NCBI GenBank assembly: GCA_003298465.1
Contig: QNGA01000001.1
Coordinates: forward strand, 372,001 to 436,000
Direction of reading: 5' to 3'
Source of the DNA: a halophilic archaeon
Lineage (GTDB): Archaea > Halobacteriota > Halobacteria > Halobacteriales > Haladaptataceae
DNA: 64,000 bases
Below the pieces are notes generated by a model. It worked only from the letters and a program-made list of their open reading frames with translations, did not search any database and was not told where the DNA came from. Position 1 is the stretch's first letter; every line of letters starts with the position of its first letter. Below, piece by piece: positions 8,151 to 17,175 of the stretch. The translations under genes were made by a program, and so were the position numbers.

Positions 8151-8662
8151 TGGACCTCGTCCTCGTCGCCGCCGTCGCCGAGAACGGCGTCATCGGCCGC
8201 GACGGCGGGATGCCCTGGCACTATCCCGCCGACCTCGCGCACTTCAAGGAGACGACCACGGGCCACCCCGTCGTCATGGGTCGGACGACGTACGAGAGCA
8301 TCGCCGCCGACCTCGGCGGCCCGCTCCCCGACCGGACGAACGTGGTCCTCTCGCGGAGCGACCCCGACCTGCCCGACGACGTGGTGGTCGTCGAGAGCGT
8401 CGACGCGGCCGTCGAGGCCGCCGAGCGCGCGGCCGAAGCGCGTGGCGTCGACGTCGCGTACGTCGTCGGCGGCGCGTCGGTGTACGAGCAGTTCCTCCCG
8501 CGCGCCGACGCGATGGTTCTCACCGAGATTCACGACGCCTACGAGGGCGACACTCGCCTCCCCGGCTGGAGCGAGGGCGACGGCTGGAACGCCGAGGGCT
8601 GGACGGCGGTCGAACGCGACGACCGCGAGGAGCTGTCGTTCGTCCGGTACGAGCGCCGCTAG
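8150..8662 (+). CDS. folA: Dihydrofolate reductase
   Basis: Reduces the dihydrofolate produced by ThyA. The 170-residue protein shows VIGRDGGMPW (residues 14-23), substrate-binding Asp28, the MGRTTYESI NADPH strand near 43-51 and YVVGGASVYEQFL near 103-115. Start: ATG 8150, inside the TGATG overlap with thyA; a GTG one codon earlier is not needed. The stop overlaps, on a CTAG, the stop of the convergent membrane-protein gene. Confidence 0.95.
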   Translation: MDLVLVAAVAENGVIGRDGGMPWHYPADLAHFKETTTGHPVVMGRTTYESIAADLGGPLPDRTNVVLSRSDPDLPDDVVVVESVDAAVEAAERAAEARGVDVAYVVGGASVYEQFLPRADAMVLTEIHDAYEGDTRLPGWSEGDGWNAEGWTAVERDDREELSFVRYERR

Positions 8663-9039
8663 TCGGCGGCCCCGCGCCGTCCTCCACCTACGTTTCGCCA
8701 CGCCGCGACCGCGCCGATAGCGAGCGCGACGACGCCCGCGGCGAGCGCTATCGGCAACGCCGTCGTTCCCCTCGCGGGGTCGACGTCGAGCGCTGACGAG
8801 AGCAGGAGCACCGCTACCCAGCTGACGATGCTGAACACCCACACCTGCCGGTAGGAGACCGGCAGCCGGTCGGTGGCGACGAGCGTGCCGACGACGAGTC
8901 CGGGAAGCGTCCACAGCAGGACGACCTGCGGCGCGGGGTCGCCGACGAGGAGGGACGAGAACGCGCTGGTCGGCAGAGCGAGGAGGAGGACGCTCCCGAC
9001 CACGATTCCGACCCGTTCGAGACTATCGGGGGAGACCAT
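8659..9039 (-). CDS. Four-helix membrane protein, function unknown
   Basis: A membrane protein of about 126 residues with four hydrophobic segments (VGIVVGSVLLLALP, VVLLWTLPGLVVGTLVA, VWVFSIVSWVAVLLL and ALPIALAAGVVALAIGAVAA). I prefer the ATG at 9039 (MVSPDSLERVG, preceded by the first helix) to the one at 9066. No catalytic motif is visible. It is convergent with folA, overlapping by four bases, and divergent from thpR. Confidence 0.6.
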   Translation of the reverse strand: MVSPDSLERVGIVVGSVLLLALPTSAFSSLLVGDPAPQVVLLWTLPGLVVGTLVATDRLPVSYRQVWVFSIVSWVAVLLLSSALDVDPARGTTALPIALAAGVVALAIGAVAAWRNVGGGRRGAAD

Positions 9040-9145
9040 GCTCGATTCGAGGCCGGCCGGTGGCATACGCTTTCTCCTCGGTCGCGCCCCGGCGTGCTCG
9101 CACCGACCGCCAAACTACAAGCCTCGGGGCGGCCAATCCACGGCC

Positions 9146-9700
9146 ATGCGACTGTTCGTCAGCATCGACCTCGACGCCGACCTGGCCGAGAGCGTCGCGG
9201 GCGTTCAGGAACGGTTCGCGGACGCCTCGGGGCTGAGCTTCACCGACCCGGAACAGGCCCACGTCACGCTGAAGTTCCTCGGCGACGCGGACCCCGACCG
9301 CGTCCCCGAGATAGTCGAGGCCATCGAGACCGCCGTCGACGACGTGGACTTCGGTCCGTTCGAGGCGGAGTTCGGCGGACTGGGCGTCTTTCCGAGCCTG
9401 GAGTACATCAGCGTGCTCTGGCTCGGCGTCCGCGACGGTAGCGAGGAGATGACGCTGCTCCACGAGGCCGTCGAACCGCGGCTGTACGACCTCGGGTTCG
9501 ACCCCGAAGAGCACGACTTCACCCCGCACGTCACCCTCGCGCGCATGGAACACGCCGGCGGCAAGGAACTCGTCCAGGAGAACGTGCGCGAACTCGACCC
9601 GACCGTCGGCACGCAGCGCGTCGAGACGATTCGGCTGACCGAGAGCGAACTCACCGCAGACGGGCCGGAGTACTCGACCGTCGAGGCGTTCGACCTGTAG
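9146..9700 (+). CDS. thpR: RNA 2',3'-cyclic phosphodiesterase (2'-5' RNA ligase family)
   Basis: A 184-residue two-lobed 2H phosphoesterase. The catalytic HxTL motifs are HVTL at 39-42 and HVTL at 128-131. The family opens 2',3'-cyclic phosphates on RNA; ligase activity is seen in vitro. Start is the ATG in CGGCCATGCGACTG at 9146, which gives the standard MRLFVSIDL beginning. It lies just upstream of the L39e-L31e-aIF6 operon, which has its own TATA box. Confidence 0.92.
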   Translation: MRLFVSIDLDADLAESVAGVQERFADASGLSFTDPEQAHVTLKFLGDADPDRVPEIVEAIETAVDDVDFGPFEAEFGGLGVFPSLEYISVLWLGVRDGSEEMTLLHEAVEPRLYDLGFDPEEHDFTPHVTLARMEHAGGKELVQENVRELDPTVGTQRVETIRLTESELTADGPEYSTVEAFDL

Positions 9701-9719
9701 CGCGCTCTAAAAGGAACAA

Positions 9720-9728
9720 GATTTTATG
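9720..9728 (+). promoter_or_regulatory. TATA box of the L39e-L31e-aIF6 operon
   Basis: GATTTTATG is centred about 30 bases before the ATG at 9754, in the short gap after thpR. The ribosomal operon therefore need not depend on thpR transcription. Confidence 0.6.
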
Positions 9729-9753
9729 CGACGGCGGGGAAGACCCTACCACT

Positions 9754-9906
9754 ATGGGTAAGAAATCGAAGGCCAAGAAGAAACGACTGTCCAAGCTGGA
9801 CCGTCAGAACAGCCGCGTTCCCGCGTGGGTCATCATGAAGACCGACCGCGACGTGATGCGAAACCCCAAGCGCCGTAGCTGGCGGCGCAGCAACACGGAC
9901 GAATAA
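9754..9906 (+). CDS. rpl39e: 50S ribosomal protein L39e
   Basis: A very short (50-residue) strongly basic large-subunit protein that lines the exit tunnel. It begins [20 protein letters not shown] and contains the conserved VPAWVIMKT and [11 protein letters not shown]. It is too short to appear in many gene calls. Its TAA shares one base with the ATG of rpl31e (TAATG). Confidence 0.96.
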   Translation: MGKKSKAKKKRLSKLDRQNSRVPAWVIMKTDRDVMRNPKRRSWRRSNTDE

Positions 9907-10184
9907 TGAGCGCGAGCGACTTCGAGGAGCGCGTCGTGACGGTGCCGCTCCGGGACGCCAAAGCCGAAGCGAAGCACAAGCGCGCCGACAAGGCGATGAC
10001 CATCGTGCGCGAGCACCTCGCTCAGCACTTCAAGGTCGACGAGGACGACGTGCGCCTCGACCCCTCGATCAACGAGGCCATCTGGTCGCAGGGTCGCAAG
10101 AACCCGCCGAGCAAGCTTCGCGTGCACGCGGCCCGCTTCGAGGAAGAGGGCGAAGCGGTCGTCGAAGCCGAATACGAAGAGTAG
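9906..10184 (+). CDS. rpl31e: 50S ribosomal protein L31e
   Basis: A 92-residue large-subunit protein located near the tunnel exit. The [20 protein letters not shown] segment, the helix [12 protein letters not shown] and the [20 protein letters not shown] strand are diagnostic. It is coupled to L39e upstream and lies four bases before the TTG start of aIF6. Confidence 0.95.
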   Translation: MSASDFEERVVTVPLRDAKAEAKHKRADKAMTIVREHLAQHFKVDEDDVRLDPSINEAIWSQGRKNPPSKLRVHAARFEEEGEAVVEAEYEE

Positions 10185-10188
10185 AGCG

Positions 10189-10854
10189 TTGCTCCGCGCC
10201 GCCTTCATCGGTTCGTCGTACGTCGGCGTCTTCGCTCGCAGCACTGACGAGTATCTCCTGATCCGTCCCGACCTCGACGACGGCCTCGTCGCCGACGTGA
10301 CCGACGAACTCGGCGTCGACGCCGTCGAGACGACGGTCGGCGGTTCCTCGACCGTCGGCGCGCTCGCCACCGGCAACGAGAACGGCCTGCTGGTCAGCAG
10401 TCGGGTCACCGACCGCGAGCGCGACCGCATCGAGGACGAGGTGGACGTGCAGGTCACCGAACTGCCGGGGCGCATCAACGCCGCCGGCAACGTCGTGCTG
10501 GCCAACGACAGCGGCGCGTACGTTCACCCGGACCTCTCCCGGGAGGCGGTCCAGACGGTCTCGGACGCGCTCGACGTGTCCGTCGAACGGGGCGAACTCG
10601 CGAGCGTCCGGACCGTCGGCACCGCGGCCGTCGCGACGAACTCGGGCGTGCTCTGTCACCCGAAGACGACCGACGACGAACTCGACGCGCTCGAAGCCGC
10701 TCTCGACGTGCCGGCCGACATCGGCACCATCAACTACGGCGCGCCGCTGGTCGGCTCCGGCCTCCTGGCCAACGCCCACGGCTACGTCGTCGGCCAGGAC
10801 ACCACGGGCCCGGAACTCGGCCGTATCGAGGACGCGCTCGGTTACATCGACTGA
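10189..10854 (+). CDS. eif6: Translation initiation factor aIF6
   Basis: An anti-association factor that binds the large subunit. The 221 residues form the five-fold pentein repeat: [10 protein letters not shown], then repeated blocks ending in [47 protein letters not shown] and [19 protein letters not shown]. The only start consistent with homologues is TTG at 10189, reading [13 protein letters not shown]. In many archaea L18a, prefoldin alpha and FtsY follow aIF6; here the next gene is on the opposite strand. Confidence 0.95.
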   Translation: MLRAAFIGSSYVGVFARSTDEYLLIRPDLDDGLVADVTDELGVDAVETTVGGSSTVGALATGNENGLLVSSRVTDRERDRIEDEVDVQVTELPGRINAAGNVVLANDSGAYVHPDLSREAVQTVSDALDVSVERGELASVRTVGTAAVATNSGVLCHPKTTDDELDALEAALDVPADIGTINYGAPLVGSGLLANAHGYVVGQDTTGPELGRIEDALGYID

Positions 10855-10902
10855 CCCTTTCTCCGTCTCGACGTCGAGCGCCGTCGCGCCGACGCGAGCG
10901 AA

Positions 10903-11919
10903 CTACTCGTCCACGCCCTCGTCGCGGAGCGCCCGCGGCGTCTCGTCGGACTCGCGTTCGAGCACGACCACGTGCCGCGTCAGCGACCGGTGGACGCGGC
11001 GCTCGAACGCGTCGGTGACGGTCCAGCCGGCGTCGCGGGCCGCGTCCGCCCACGGTCGGTCCCCGACGACCACCGCGCGCGGCGCGACCCGGCGGGCTTC
11101 CGCGAGCGCGCCCGCCACGAGGTCGTCCAGTTCGAGGTTGGCTATCTTCGACTGGCGGCCGTAGGGGGCGTCGAAGACGACGCCGTCGACCGCGTCGTCG
11201 GGGAACGGGAGGTGGGTCGCGTCGCCCCGGACCGTGGCCCAGTCGGCGTCCGGGGCGTAGCGGGCGAGGTTCTCGGCCGCGCCGCGGGCCATCTTGCGCT
11301 GGGCGTCCACCCCGAGCGCTCGCGCGCCGACGAGCGCGGCCTCGACGAGCACGCCGCCGGTGCCGCACATCGGGTCGAGAACCGTCGCTCCGGGGCGCGC
11401 GCCCGCCACGTTCGCCAGCGCCCGGGCGAGCAGCGGGTCCATGCTCCCCGGCTGGAAGAACGGACGGTCGGTCGGCTTCCGGGTGCCGAAATCGCGGCGG
11501 CTCTCGGCGACGAGCCAGCCGAGCAGGCAGGTATCGTCACTGTACAGCGCGCGGAGTTCGTGGTCGGGGTCGTCGAGGTCGACGGCGAACCCGCGGTCGA
11601 CGAGCACCTGACCGAGTTCGCGCTCGACGCGCTGGGTGTCGATGCCAGCGCTGTTGCGCACGTCGCGGGCGCGCACGGCGACCGTCCCCGTCCGGTCTAT
11701 CGACGCGGCCTCCAGCAGCGCGCGAGCGCTCGCCGGGTCGGCGTCGGTCTCGCCGACCAGTTCGCTGGCCCGGTGGGTGTACGCCAGGTCCCGGACGCGG
11801 TCGGTGAGCGCCGTCGCTCGCGCGAGCCCGGGCGCGACCACCGTCACGTCGGTCGCGGCGCTTTGGGCCTCGCGAGCCGCGAACGCGTCGTCTTCGCCGC
11901 CGAGTTCGAGTGCGTACAT
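10903..11919 (-). CDS. trmG10: tRNA (guanine(10)-N2)-dimethyltransferase
   Basis: Modifies G10 of tRNA with S-adenosylmethionine. The 338-residue protein has an N-terminal THUMP-type RNA-binding domain (about 40-145) and a Rossmann methyltransferase domain. The SAM motif is LDPMCGTGGVLVEA at 181-194; the catalytic motif IV reads DAPYG at 250-254 where many homologues have DPPYG. Start at ATG 11919 gives MYALELGGED. It is a single gene downstream of rfcC on the same strand. Confidence 0.88.
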   Translation of the reverse strand: MYALELGGEDDAFAAREAQSAATDVTVVAPGLARATALTDRVRDLAYTHRASELVGETDADPASARALLEAASIDRTGTVAVRARDVRNSAGIDTQRVERELGQVLVDRGFAVDLDDPDHELRALYSDDTCLLGWLVAESRRDFGTRKPTDRPFFQPGSMDPLLARALANVAGARPGATVLDPMCGTGGVLVEAALVGARALGVDAQRKMARGAAENLARYAPDADWATVRGDATHLPFPDDAVDGVVFDAPYGRQSKIANLELDDLVAGALAEARRVAPRAVVVGDRPWADAARDAGWTVTDAFERRVHRSLTRHVVVLERESDETPRALRDEGVDE

Positions 11920-11957
11920 CTTCCCTGGATCTCCGACCGTCTCTTCTGCGGTGCGTC

Positions 11958-12974
11958 TCAGTTCCCCGTCGCACCGAGCTCGGCGAGCATGCGCGAGACG
12001 TGGATGCGGCCGCTGGTGCCCTCGGTGAGGTCCATGTCGACCTCGCCCGCGAGACGGTACGCCTCGGCGAGTCGGTCGCCGGTGTAGCGGTTCGACCGCG
12101 AGATGACGTCGAGCATCTCATCGAGCACCTCCTGGCCGCTGTACCCCTCGTCGATGAGCAGTTCGTCGAGCGTCTTGCGCGCGTCGGTGAACTCGCCGGC
12201 CTCGGCGTCTTCGAGCATCTCCTCGACGTGTCCGCGAACGCCGAACTCCCGGAGTACCTCGTAGGCGTCGGTCGTGACGGCGCCCTCCTGTTCGTACAGC
12301 AGTTGCGCGCCCAGGATGGCCTTCCGGAGGTCGCCCCGGGCGTAGCCCGCGACGAACTGCAGGCCCGTGTCGTCGTACTCGACGCCCTCCCCGTTCAGTA
12401 TCGGTTCGAGCACGGAGACTATCTCGTCCTCGGTCGGCGCGCGCACGGCGACCGGGAAACAGCGCGACTTGATGGGCGGGATGAGCTTCGTCGGCTGGCG
12501 CGTCGTGACGACGAACTGCGTCGTCTCGTGGTACTGCTCCATCACGCGACGCAGCGCCTGCTGGAAGTCCTCGCGAATCGCCTCGGCGTTGTCGAGCACG
12601 ACGGTCTTGTACGACCCCGAGACGGGCTGGTAGCTCGCCGACTCCTTGAGCACGTGGTTGATGAGGTCGGCCTTCGAGGAGTTGCGCCGTCGCTTGCTGT
12701 CGATGAAGGACGCGAATCGGGGGTCCTCGCTGATCTCCTTTTTCGTCATCCCGAAGAAGTCCGCGACGTTGATCTCCACGAGGTCGTTGTCCGGGTCGTC
12801 GTGCGCTTCGCGCGCCAGCGCCCGCACGGCGGCCGTCTTCCCGCTCCCGCTCGGGCCGTAGAGCACGAGGTTGAGCGGCTCCTCGACCGCCCGCTGGAGG
12901 TAGTCGCGCACCTCCGGCTGGGGCAACTCGGAGAGGTCCGGCGCGTGCGTCTCGGTCCACAGCGGCGCTTCCAT
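11958..12974 (-). CDS. rfcC: Replication factor C small subunit 2 (RfcC-type clamp-loader ATPase)
   Basis: A AAA+ clamp-loader subunit that helps place PCNA on DNA. Walker A is GPSGSGKT at 40-47, the arginine finger region is KSRCFP at 169-174, and the sensor-2 GDLRKAI follows. Walker B reads VVLDNAEA (125-132), where the ordinary small subunit has DEAD/DEAE, so it probably occupies a specialised position in the complex. Length 338 matches the haloarchaeal RfcC family. It heads a two-gene minus-strand set with the tRNA methyltransferase, 38 bases apart. Confidence 0.88.
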   Translation of the reverse strand: MEAPLWTETHAPDLSELPQPEVRDYLQRAVEEPLNLVLYGPSGSGKTAAVRALAREAHDDPDNDLVEINVADFFGMTKKEISEDPRFASFIDSKRRRNSSKADLINHVLKESASYQPVSGSYKTVVLDNAEAIREDFQQALRRVMEQYHETTQFVVTTRQPTKLIPPIKSRCFPVAVRAPTEDEIVSVLEPILNGEGVEYDDTGLQFVAGYARGDLRKAILGAQLLYEQEGAVTTDAYEVLREFGVRGHVEEMLEDAEAGEFTDARKTLDELLIDEGYSGQEVLDEMLDVISRSNRYTGDRLAEAYRLAGEVDMDLTEGTSGRIHVSRMLAELGATGN

Positions 12975-13232
12975 TCTGCCCTGCTCTAGGCAGCGGCCGG
13001 GTATGAATCGGTCGATTGCCGACCGCCCGGACCTCTCCGGTCCGGACCGCCCGCGCGGCCGGCCGCGACTTCACGGCCGTTCGCCGACGGCACCGGTGGT
13101 CGGTTCGTCGACGCGAGCGCATCCGGCTGGCCGACGCGTTCGGCGGCTGGTCGGTTCGTCGTGGGTCGATGGACGAAAGAAGCAGAAATCGATGGTCGCC
13201 GGTTCGATGCCGAACTGCCCGGACGTGGCGTC

Positions 13233-15389
13233 TCAGGCTTCGGCGGTCGTCGTTTCTTCCTCGACCGGCGTAGTCGTCTCCTCTTCGGCCGGCGTGGTCG
13301 TCTCTTCCTCGACTGGCGTCGTGGTTTCCTCTTCGACCGGCGTGGTGGTCTCTTCCGCGGGCGTCGTCGTCTCTTCGGCCGGCGTGGTCGTCTCTTCTTC
13401 GACCGGGGTCGTCGTCTCCGCTTCGGCCGGCGTAGTCGTCTCCTCTGCCGGCGTGGTGGTTTCCTCTGCCGGCGTGGTCGTCTCTTCGGCCGGCGTGGTG
13501 GTTTCGGCCGTCTGCAGCGTGATGGCCGCTATCTCGCCGAAGTTGCGCGTGTAGACGCCGTGCGTGTACGTACCGGGCGCGACGTCGCTGGTGTCGACCT
13601 CGTACGTTATCGACGCGTTCTCGCCCGGACCGAGCGTGACGTTCTTGCGCTGGATCACGTCACCGTCGAGCCGGAAGTCGACCGGCTGGGTGAGCTCCTG
13701 GTCGGTCGGGTTGGTGACGGTCACGTTGACCATCAGCGTCTCGCCGACCGTGGCGTTCAGCGGCGCTTCGAGATTCATCACGTCGAGCGACGGCCCGAGG
13801 TCCGACACGTTCTCGACGCCCTCGGCGGGCGTCGTGGTCTCCTCTTCCGCGGGCGTCGTGGTCTCTTCTTCCGCCGGCGTGGTGGTCTCCTCCTCGGCAG
13901 GAGTCGTGGTCTCTTCCTCGACCGGCGTCGTGGTTTCTTCTTCAGCCGGCGTGGTCGTCTCCTCTTCTTCGGCCGGCGTGGTGGTTTCCGCTTCGGCCGG
14001 CGTCGTCGTTTCTTCCTCGACCGGCGTAGTCGTCTCCTCCTCGGCCGGCGTAGTCGTCTCCTCTTCGGCCGGCGTGGTCGTCTCGGCACCCTCGACGCTC
14101 ACCAGCGCGGGGTCGATGACGACCTGGTTGTCGACGACGTACGGAATGTCCTTCTGGCCGTCCGACTTCGAGAAGTCGTACACCTGGTTGCCGTTGGTGT
14201 CCAGGTGCGGCATGGCGATGAGGACCTGGCTCCGATCTATCGGCTCCTCCAGTCTCACCGTCACGTCCTCGTGAGTGCCGGGTTCGAGGTACTCGGACGC
14301 CCCGACGACGCTCCCGACCACGTTCCCGTCGAGCAGGCTCCGGTCGTGGACGACGACGAAGCCGCCCTCGGACATGCTCACGGAGTCGACGGTGACGGTC
14401 TCACCGGCCGTGGTCTGGTTCTCGAACGTGACGTTCGCCGACAGCCGCGAGACGTCCTGCGGCTGTTCGGGCGCGCCCGGCACCGCCGGCATCTGGACGT
14501 CTCGGGGCACCTCGAAGGTGAAGGTCACGTTCTCGACGGTGACGTCGGACAGCACGACGCGGACCGTCTCGATGTCGCTCGGTGCGTCGGTGTCAGCGTC
14601 CTCGACCTGCTCCTGAGCGCCCTCGGCTTGCTCCTGGGCGTCCTCGGCGGCCGCCTCTATCTCCTCCTGGTCGGTCCCGCTGACCGACTCCTCGACGGTA
14701 CCGCCCGTGAGGAGTTCGGTGAGGTTCACGTCGACCTGCTGGTCGCGCAGCGTCACGTCGCTGACCCGCACGGTGCGGTCGGGCTCGGTGCTGTCACCGA
14801 TGACGAACGACCACTTGTCGATGTTCATCTCCTCGACCTGGAACACCAGCTCTTCGGTCGGCTGGGCTTCCTCGGTCGGGGCACCGACGGTGACGTTGGC
14901 CTGGTCGATCACCGCTTCGCCGGCCGACGTGTACGGGCCGTCGACGTCGCCCCCGCCGATGACGAAGTCGTACACCTGGTTGTCGTTGGTGTCCAGGTGC
15001 GGCATGGCGATGAGCGGCTGGCTCTCGTTGATGGGTTCGGCGAGCGTGACGGTGACGTTCTCGTGCGTGCCCGCTTCGAGGTACACCGAGTTACCGCGCA
15101 CGCTGTCGATTACCTCGCCTTCGAGCAGGCTCTGGTCGTGGATGGCGACGAAGCCACCCTCGGACATCGTCACCGACTCGATGACGATCTGCTCGCCGTC
15201 ACTCCTCTGCTCGTTGATAGTAATGCTCGCTTCCGTCTGATTCGTCTCCTCTTCCTGTGTATTCGATAGCTCTGTGCCTGTTGCCGCGTTGGTCGACGTC
15301 GCTGCCGCCAGCGATACGGCTGCTCCACTGGCGAACACGACGAGGACGACCATGACGGCGACGCTAACAGTTCTCGGGTCGCGTGTCAT
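13233..15389 (-). CDS. Secreted surface protein: two DUF7282 domains and two Thr-rich repeat linkers
   Basis: A 718-residue exported protein. A signal peptide (VSVAVMVVLVVFASGAAVSL) is followed by two copies of a haloarchaeal DUF7282-like domain (about 52-165 and 315-430), each with the SEGGFV-(A/V)-(I/V)-HD and LIAMPHLDTN motifs. Then come a TTTP-repeat linker (about 433-525), a CARDB-like Ig domain (about 535-635) and a second TTTP tract to the stop. The start ATG at 15389 has an AGGAGGG ribosome site. Such Thr tracts are usually O-glycosylated stalks. Unusually, no PGF-CTERM motif or final membrane helix follows the last repeat, so anchoring is unexplained. Confidence 0.8.
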   Translation of the reverse strand: MTRDPRTVSVAVMVVLVVFASGAAVSLAAATSTNAATGTELSNTQEEETNQTEASITINEQRSDGEQIVIESVTMSEGGFVAIHDQSLLEGEVIDSVRGNSVYLEAGTHENVTVTLAEPINESQPLIAMPHLDTNDNQVYDFVIGGGDVDGPYTSAGEAVIDQANVTVGAPTEEAQPTEELVFQVEEMNIDKWSFVIGDSTEPDRTVRVSDVTLRDQQVDVNLTELLTGGTVEESVSGTDQEEIEAAAEDAQEQAEGAQEQVEDADTDAPSDIETVRVVLSDVTVENVTFTFEVPRDVQMPAVPGAPEQPQDVSRLSANVTFENQTTAGETVTVDSVSMSEGGFVVVHDRSLLDGNVVGSVVGASEYLEPGTHEDVTVRLEEPIDRSQVLIAMPHLDTNGNQVYDFSKSDGQKDIPYVVDNQVVIDPALVSVEGAETTTPAEEETTTPAEEETTTPVEEETTTPAEAETTTPAEEEETTTPAEEETTTPVEEETTTPAEEETTTPAEEETTTPAEEETTTPAEGVENVSDLGPSLDVMNLEAPLNATVGETLMVNVTVTNPTDQELTQPVDFRLDGDVIQRKNVTLGPGENASITYEVDTSDVAPGTYTHGVYTRNFGEIAAITLQTAETTTPAEETTTPAEETTTPAEETTTPAEAETTTPVEEETTTPAEETTTPAEETTTPVEEETTTPVEEETTTPAEEETTTPVEEETTTAEA
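13236..13509 (-). repeat. C-terminal Thr-Pro-Glu repeat tract
   Basis: In-frame tandem repeats of a 5-7 residue unit (E-TTTP-A/V-EE) with 11 TTTP units and a final TTTAEA, directly before the stop. DNA copies are imperfect, with alternating GCC/GTC codons, so it can expand or contract by slippage or recombination with the second tract at 13818. Confidence 0.9.
13818..14085 (-). repeat. Internal Thr-Pro-Glu repeat tract
   Basis: In-frame tandem repeats with 11 TTTP units (mostly TTTPAEEE or TTTPVEEE) joining the second DUF7282 domain to the CARDB-like domain. It is nearly identical to the C-terminal tract, so recombination between the two could delete the domain between them. Confidence 0.9.
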
Positions 15390-15615
15390 ATCTCCCTCCT
15401 GAACCGCACGATACCGAACGACGAGTCCCCGGATAAACGCGCCAGACCGTTCACGGGGACCCTCTTCGACGCCGACAGTTAGGCCGAACCTGCAGGCGGT
15501 TGCCCGTCCGCTGATCGCGTCGTTAAGTTCGCGTTTCGACCGCGGTCCTCGTTCGCCGGAGCAGTCGCGGTTTCGAAGCCGGTTTAGCGGTCCAGGCCCC
15601 AACGTCGAACGACTG

Positions 15616-16542
15616 ATGTCGATGCGCGTCACCTTCCTCGGAACCAGCGGGGCAGTGCCGACCACGAGGCGAAACCCGAGCGCCGTCTTCGTCAACCGCG
15701 AGGGCGACCGCCTGCTGTTCGACGCCGGGGAGGGAACCCAGCGCCAGATGATGCGCTTCGGCACCGGGTTCGCCGTCTCGGACGTCTTCGTCTCCCACCT
15801 CCACGGCGACCACGTCCTCGGAATTCCCGGCCTCGTCCAGACGATGGACTTCAACGAGCGCGAGGACCCCCTGACCATCCACACTCCTCGCGGCACCGGC
15901 GACGACGTTAACGACCTGGTTCACGCCGCCGGCAACCGCCCGTCGTTCCCCGTCCGCGTCTCGGAGGTCGCGCCGGGCGAGACGGTCGTCCGCCGCGAGG
16001 AGTACGAGGTCCGGGCGTTCCGCACCGACCACGACGCCAGCGCCGTCGGCTACGCGCTGGTCGAGGACGAGCGTAAGGGGCGATTCGACCGCGAGAGGGC
16101 CGAGGAACTCGGCGTTCCGGTCGGTCCGAAGTTCTCGAAGCTCCACGAGGGCGAGCCGGTGGAACTCGACGACGGCACGGTCGTCCGCCCCGAACAGGTC
16201 GTCGGCGACCCCCGTCCCGGACGACGGTTCGTCTACACCGGCGACACCCGGCCCAGCGAGCAGGTCGTCGCCGCGGCGGAGGACGCCGACCTCCTCGTCC
16301 ACGACGCCACGTTCGCCAGCGACCGCGCCGACCGCGCCGCCGACACCGCCCACTCCACCGCGGCCCAGGCCGGCGAAATCGCCCAGCGCGCCGGCGCTGT
16401 CCGGCTCGCGCTCACCCACATCTCCTCCCGGTACGCCGGGGACGTGTCCGCACACCTGACGGAGGCCAGCGAGACCTTCGACGGCGAGGTGTTCGTCCCC
16501 GAGGACGGCGAGACGCGCGAGATTCCGTATCCCGACGGTTGA
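15616..16542 (+). CDS. rnz: Ribonuclease Z (tRNA 3'-end processing)
   Basis: A metallo-beta-lactamase-fold endonuclease that removes tRNA 3' trailers. The 308-residue protein starts RVTFLGTSGAVPT and carries the metal motif HLHGDH at 61-66, the RTDHD stretch, YTGDTRPS and the late histidine in LTHISSRY. Two ATGs, 15616 and 15622, are possible. Length matches archaeal RNase Z (about 305-310). It stands alone, divergent from the repeat-rich surface protein. Confidence 0.95.
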   Translation: MSMRVTFLGTSGAVPTTRRNPSAVFVNREGDRLLFDAGEGTQRQMMRFGTGFAVSDVFVSHLHGDHVLGIPGLVQTMDFNEREDPLTIHTPRGTGDDVNDLVHAAGNRPSFPVRVSEVAPGETVVRREEYEVRAFRTDHDASAVGYALVEDERKGRFDRERAEELGVPVGPKFSKLHEGEPVELDDGTVVRPEQVVGDPRPGRRFVYTGDTRPSEQVVAAAEDADLLVHDATFASDRADRAADTAHSTAAQAGEIAQRAGAVRLALTHISSRYAGDVSAHLTEASETFDGEVFVPEDGETREIPYPDG

Positions 16543-16614
16543 GTCTGACCGGCCGTCCTCCGGACCCCTCGACCCGTGCTGAAGATTTTTGACGGTCGGG
16601 CGAGAGTCGATGGT

Positions 16615-17175
16615 ATGCGCCCCCACTTCGCGCTCCTCGTCGCCGCCCTCTCCGGAGCGGTCGGTCTCGGCTACGCCGTCGGCGGCGACGACGGCGCGGC
16701 CACCGCCGGCGTCGCCGTCGCGCTCGGCGTCGGCATCGTCGTCGGCTTCCTGCTCGTCGCCAGCGCCTTCGGCGCGACGCCCGACGACTCCGCGCCGTGG
16801 CCCGCCGTCCCGGTCGCGGCGGTCCTCCTCGCCGCACTCGCCGCGCCCGAGTACCTCCCCGCGGCGGACGAACTGGCGTCGTTCGAACGCCTCGCGGCCG
16901 CGTTTCTCGCCGGCGGTCTCCTGCTGGGGGTCGCCGGCGGCGACGCGCGTCGGGGCCTTTGGTTCGGCATCGTCGCCGGCGGTGCGGCGGGCGTGGGGTA
17001 CGTCTTCGTCGCGGTCCACCAGTCGTTCGCGACGCGGCCCGAACTCTGGCTGTTCGTCCTCGTCGCGAGCGTCGTCGCGCCCGCCGTCGGTAGCGCGCTC
17101 GCCGGTGCCGGCGGCGCGCTGGGTGGGGCGCTCGGTAACGCGTTCGGCCGCGCCGACGGCGTCGCCGACCGCTGA
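16615..17175 (+). CDS. Multispan membrane protein, function unknown
   Basis: A 186-residue hydrophobic protein rich in Gly, Ala and Val, with about six predicted membrane segments (for example LLVAALSGAVGLGYAVG, VAVALGVGIVVGFLLVA and LWLFVLVASVVAPAVGSAL). I start at ATG 16615, not 16576, because the upstream codons are hydrophilic and an ATG fits the first helix. No motif points to transport or catalysis; it is a haloarchaeal hypothetical. Confidence 0.6.
   Translation: MRPHFALLVAALSGAVGLGYAVGGDDGAATAGVAVALGVGIVVGFLLVASAFGATPDDSAPWPAVPVAAVLLAALAAPEYLPAADELASFERLAAAFLAGGLLLGVAGGDARRGLWFGIVAGGAAGVGYVFVAVHQSFATRPELWLFVLVASVVAPAVGSALAGAGGALGGALGNAFGRADGVADR

Noticed and set aside
8659..8662. CTAG overlap of the stop codons of folA and the convergent membrane gene as a regulatory site
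   Set aside because: It is simply the shared palindrome of two converging TAG stops; the same occurs with TTAA at 56684-56687.
13233..14100. The repetitive DNA could be a CRISPR array or satellite
   Set aside because: The units are 15-24 bases, in frame, without unique spacers, and encode TTTP repeats in one long gene.
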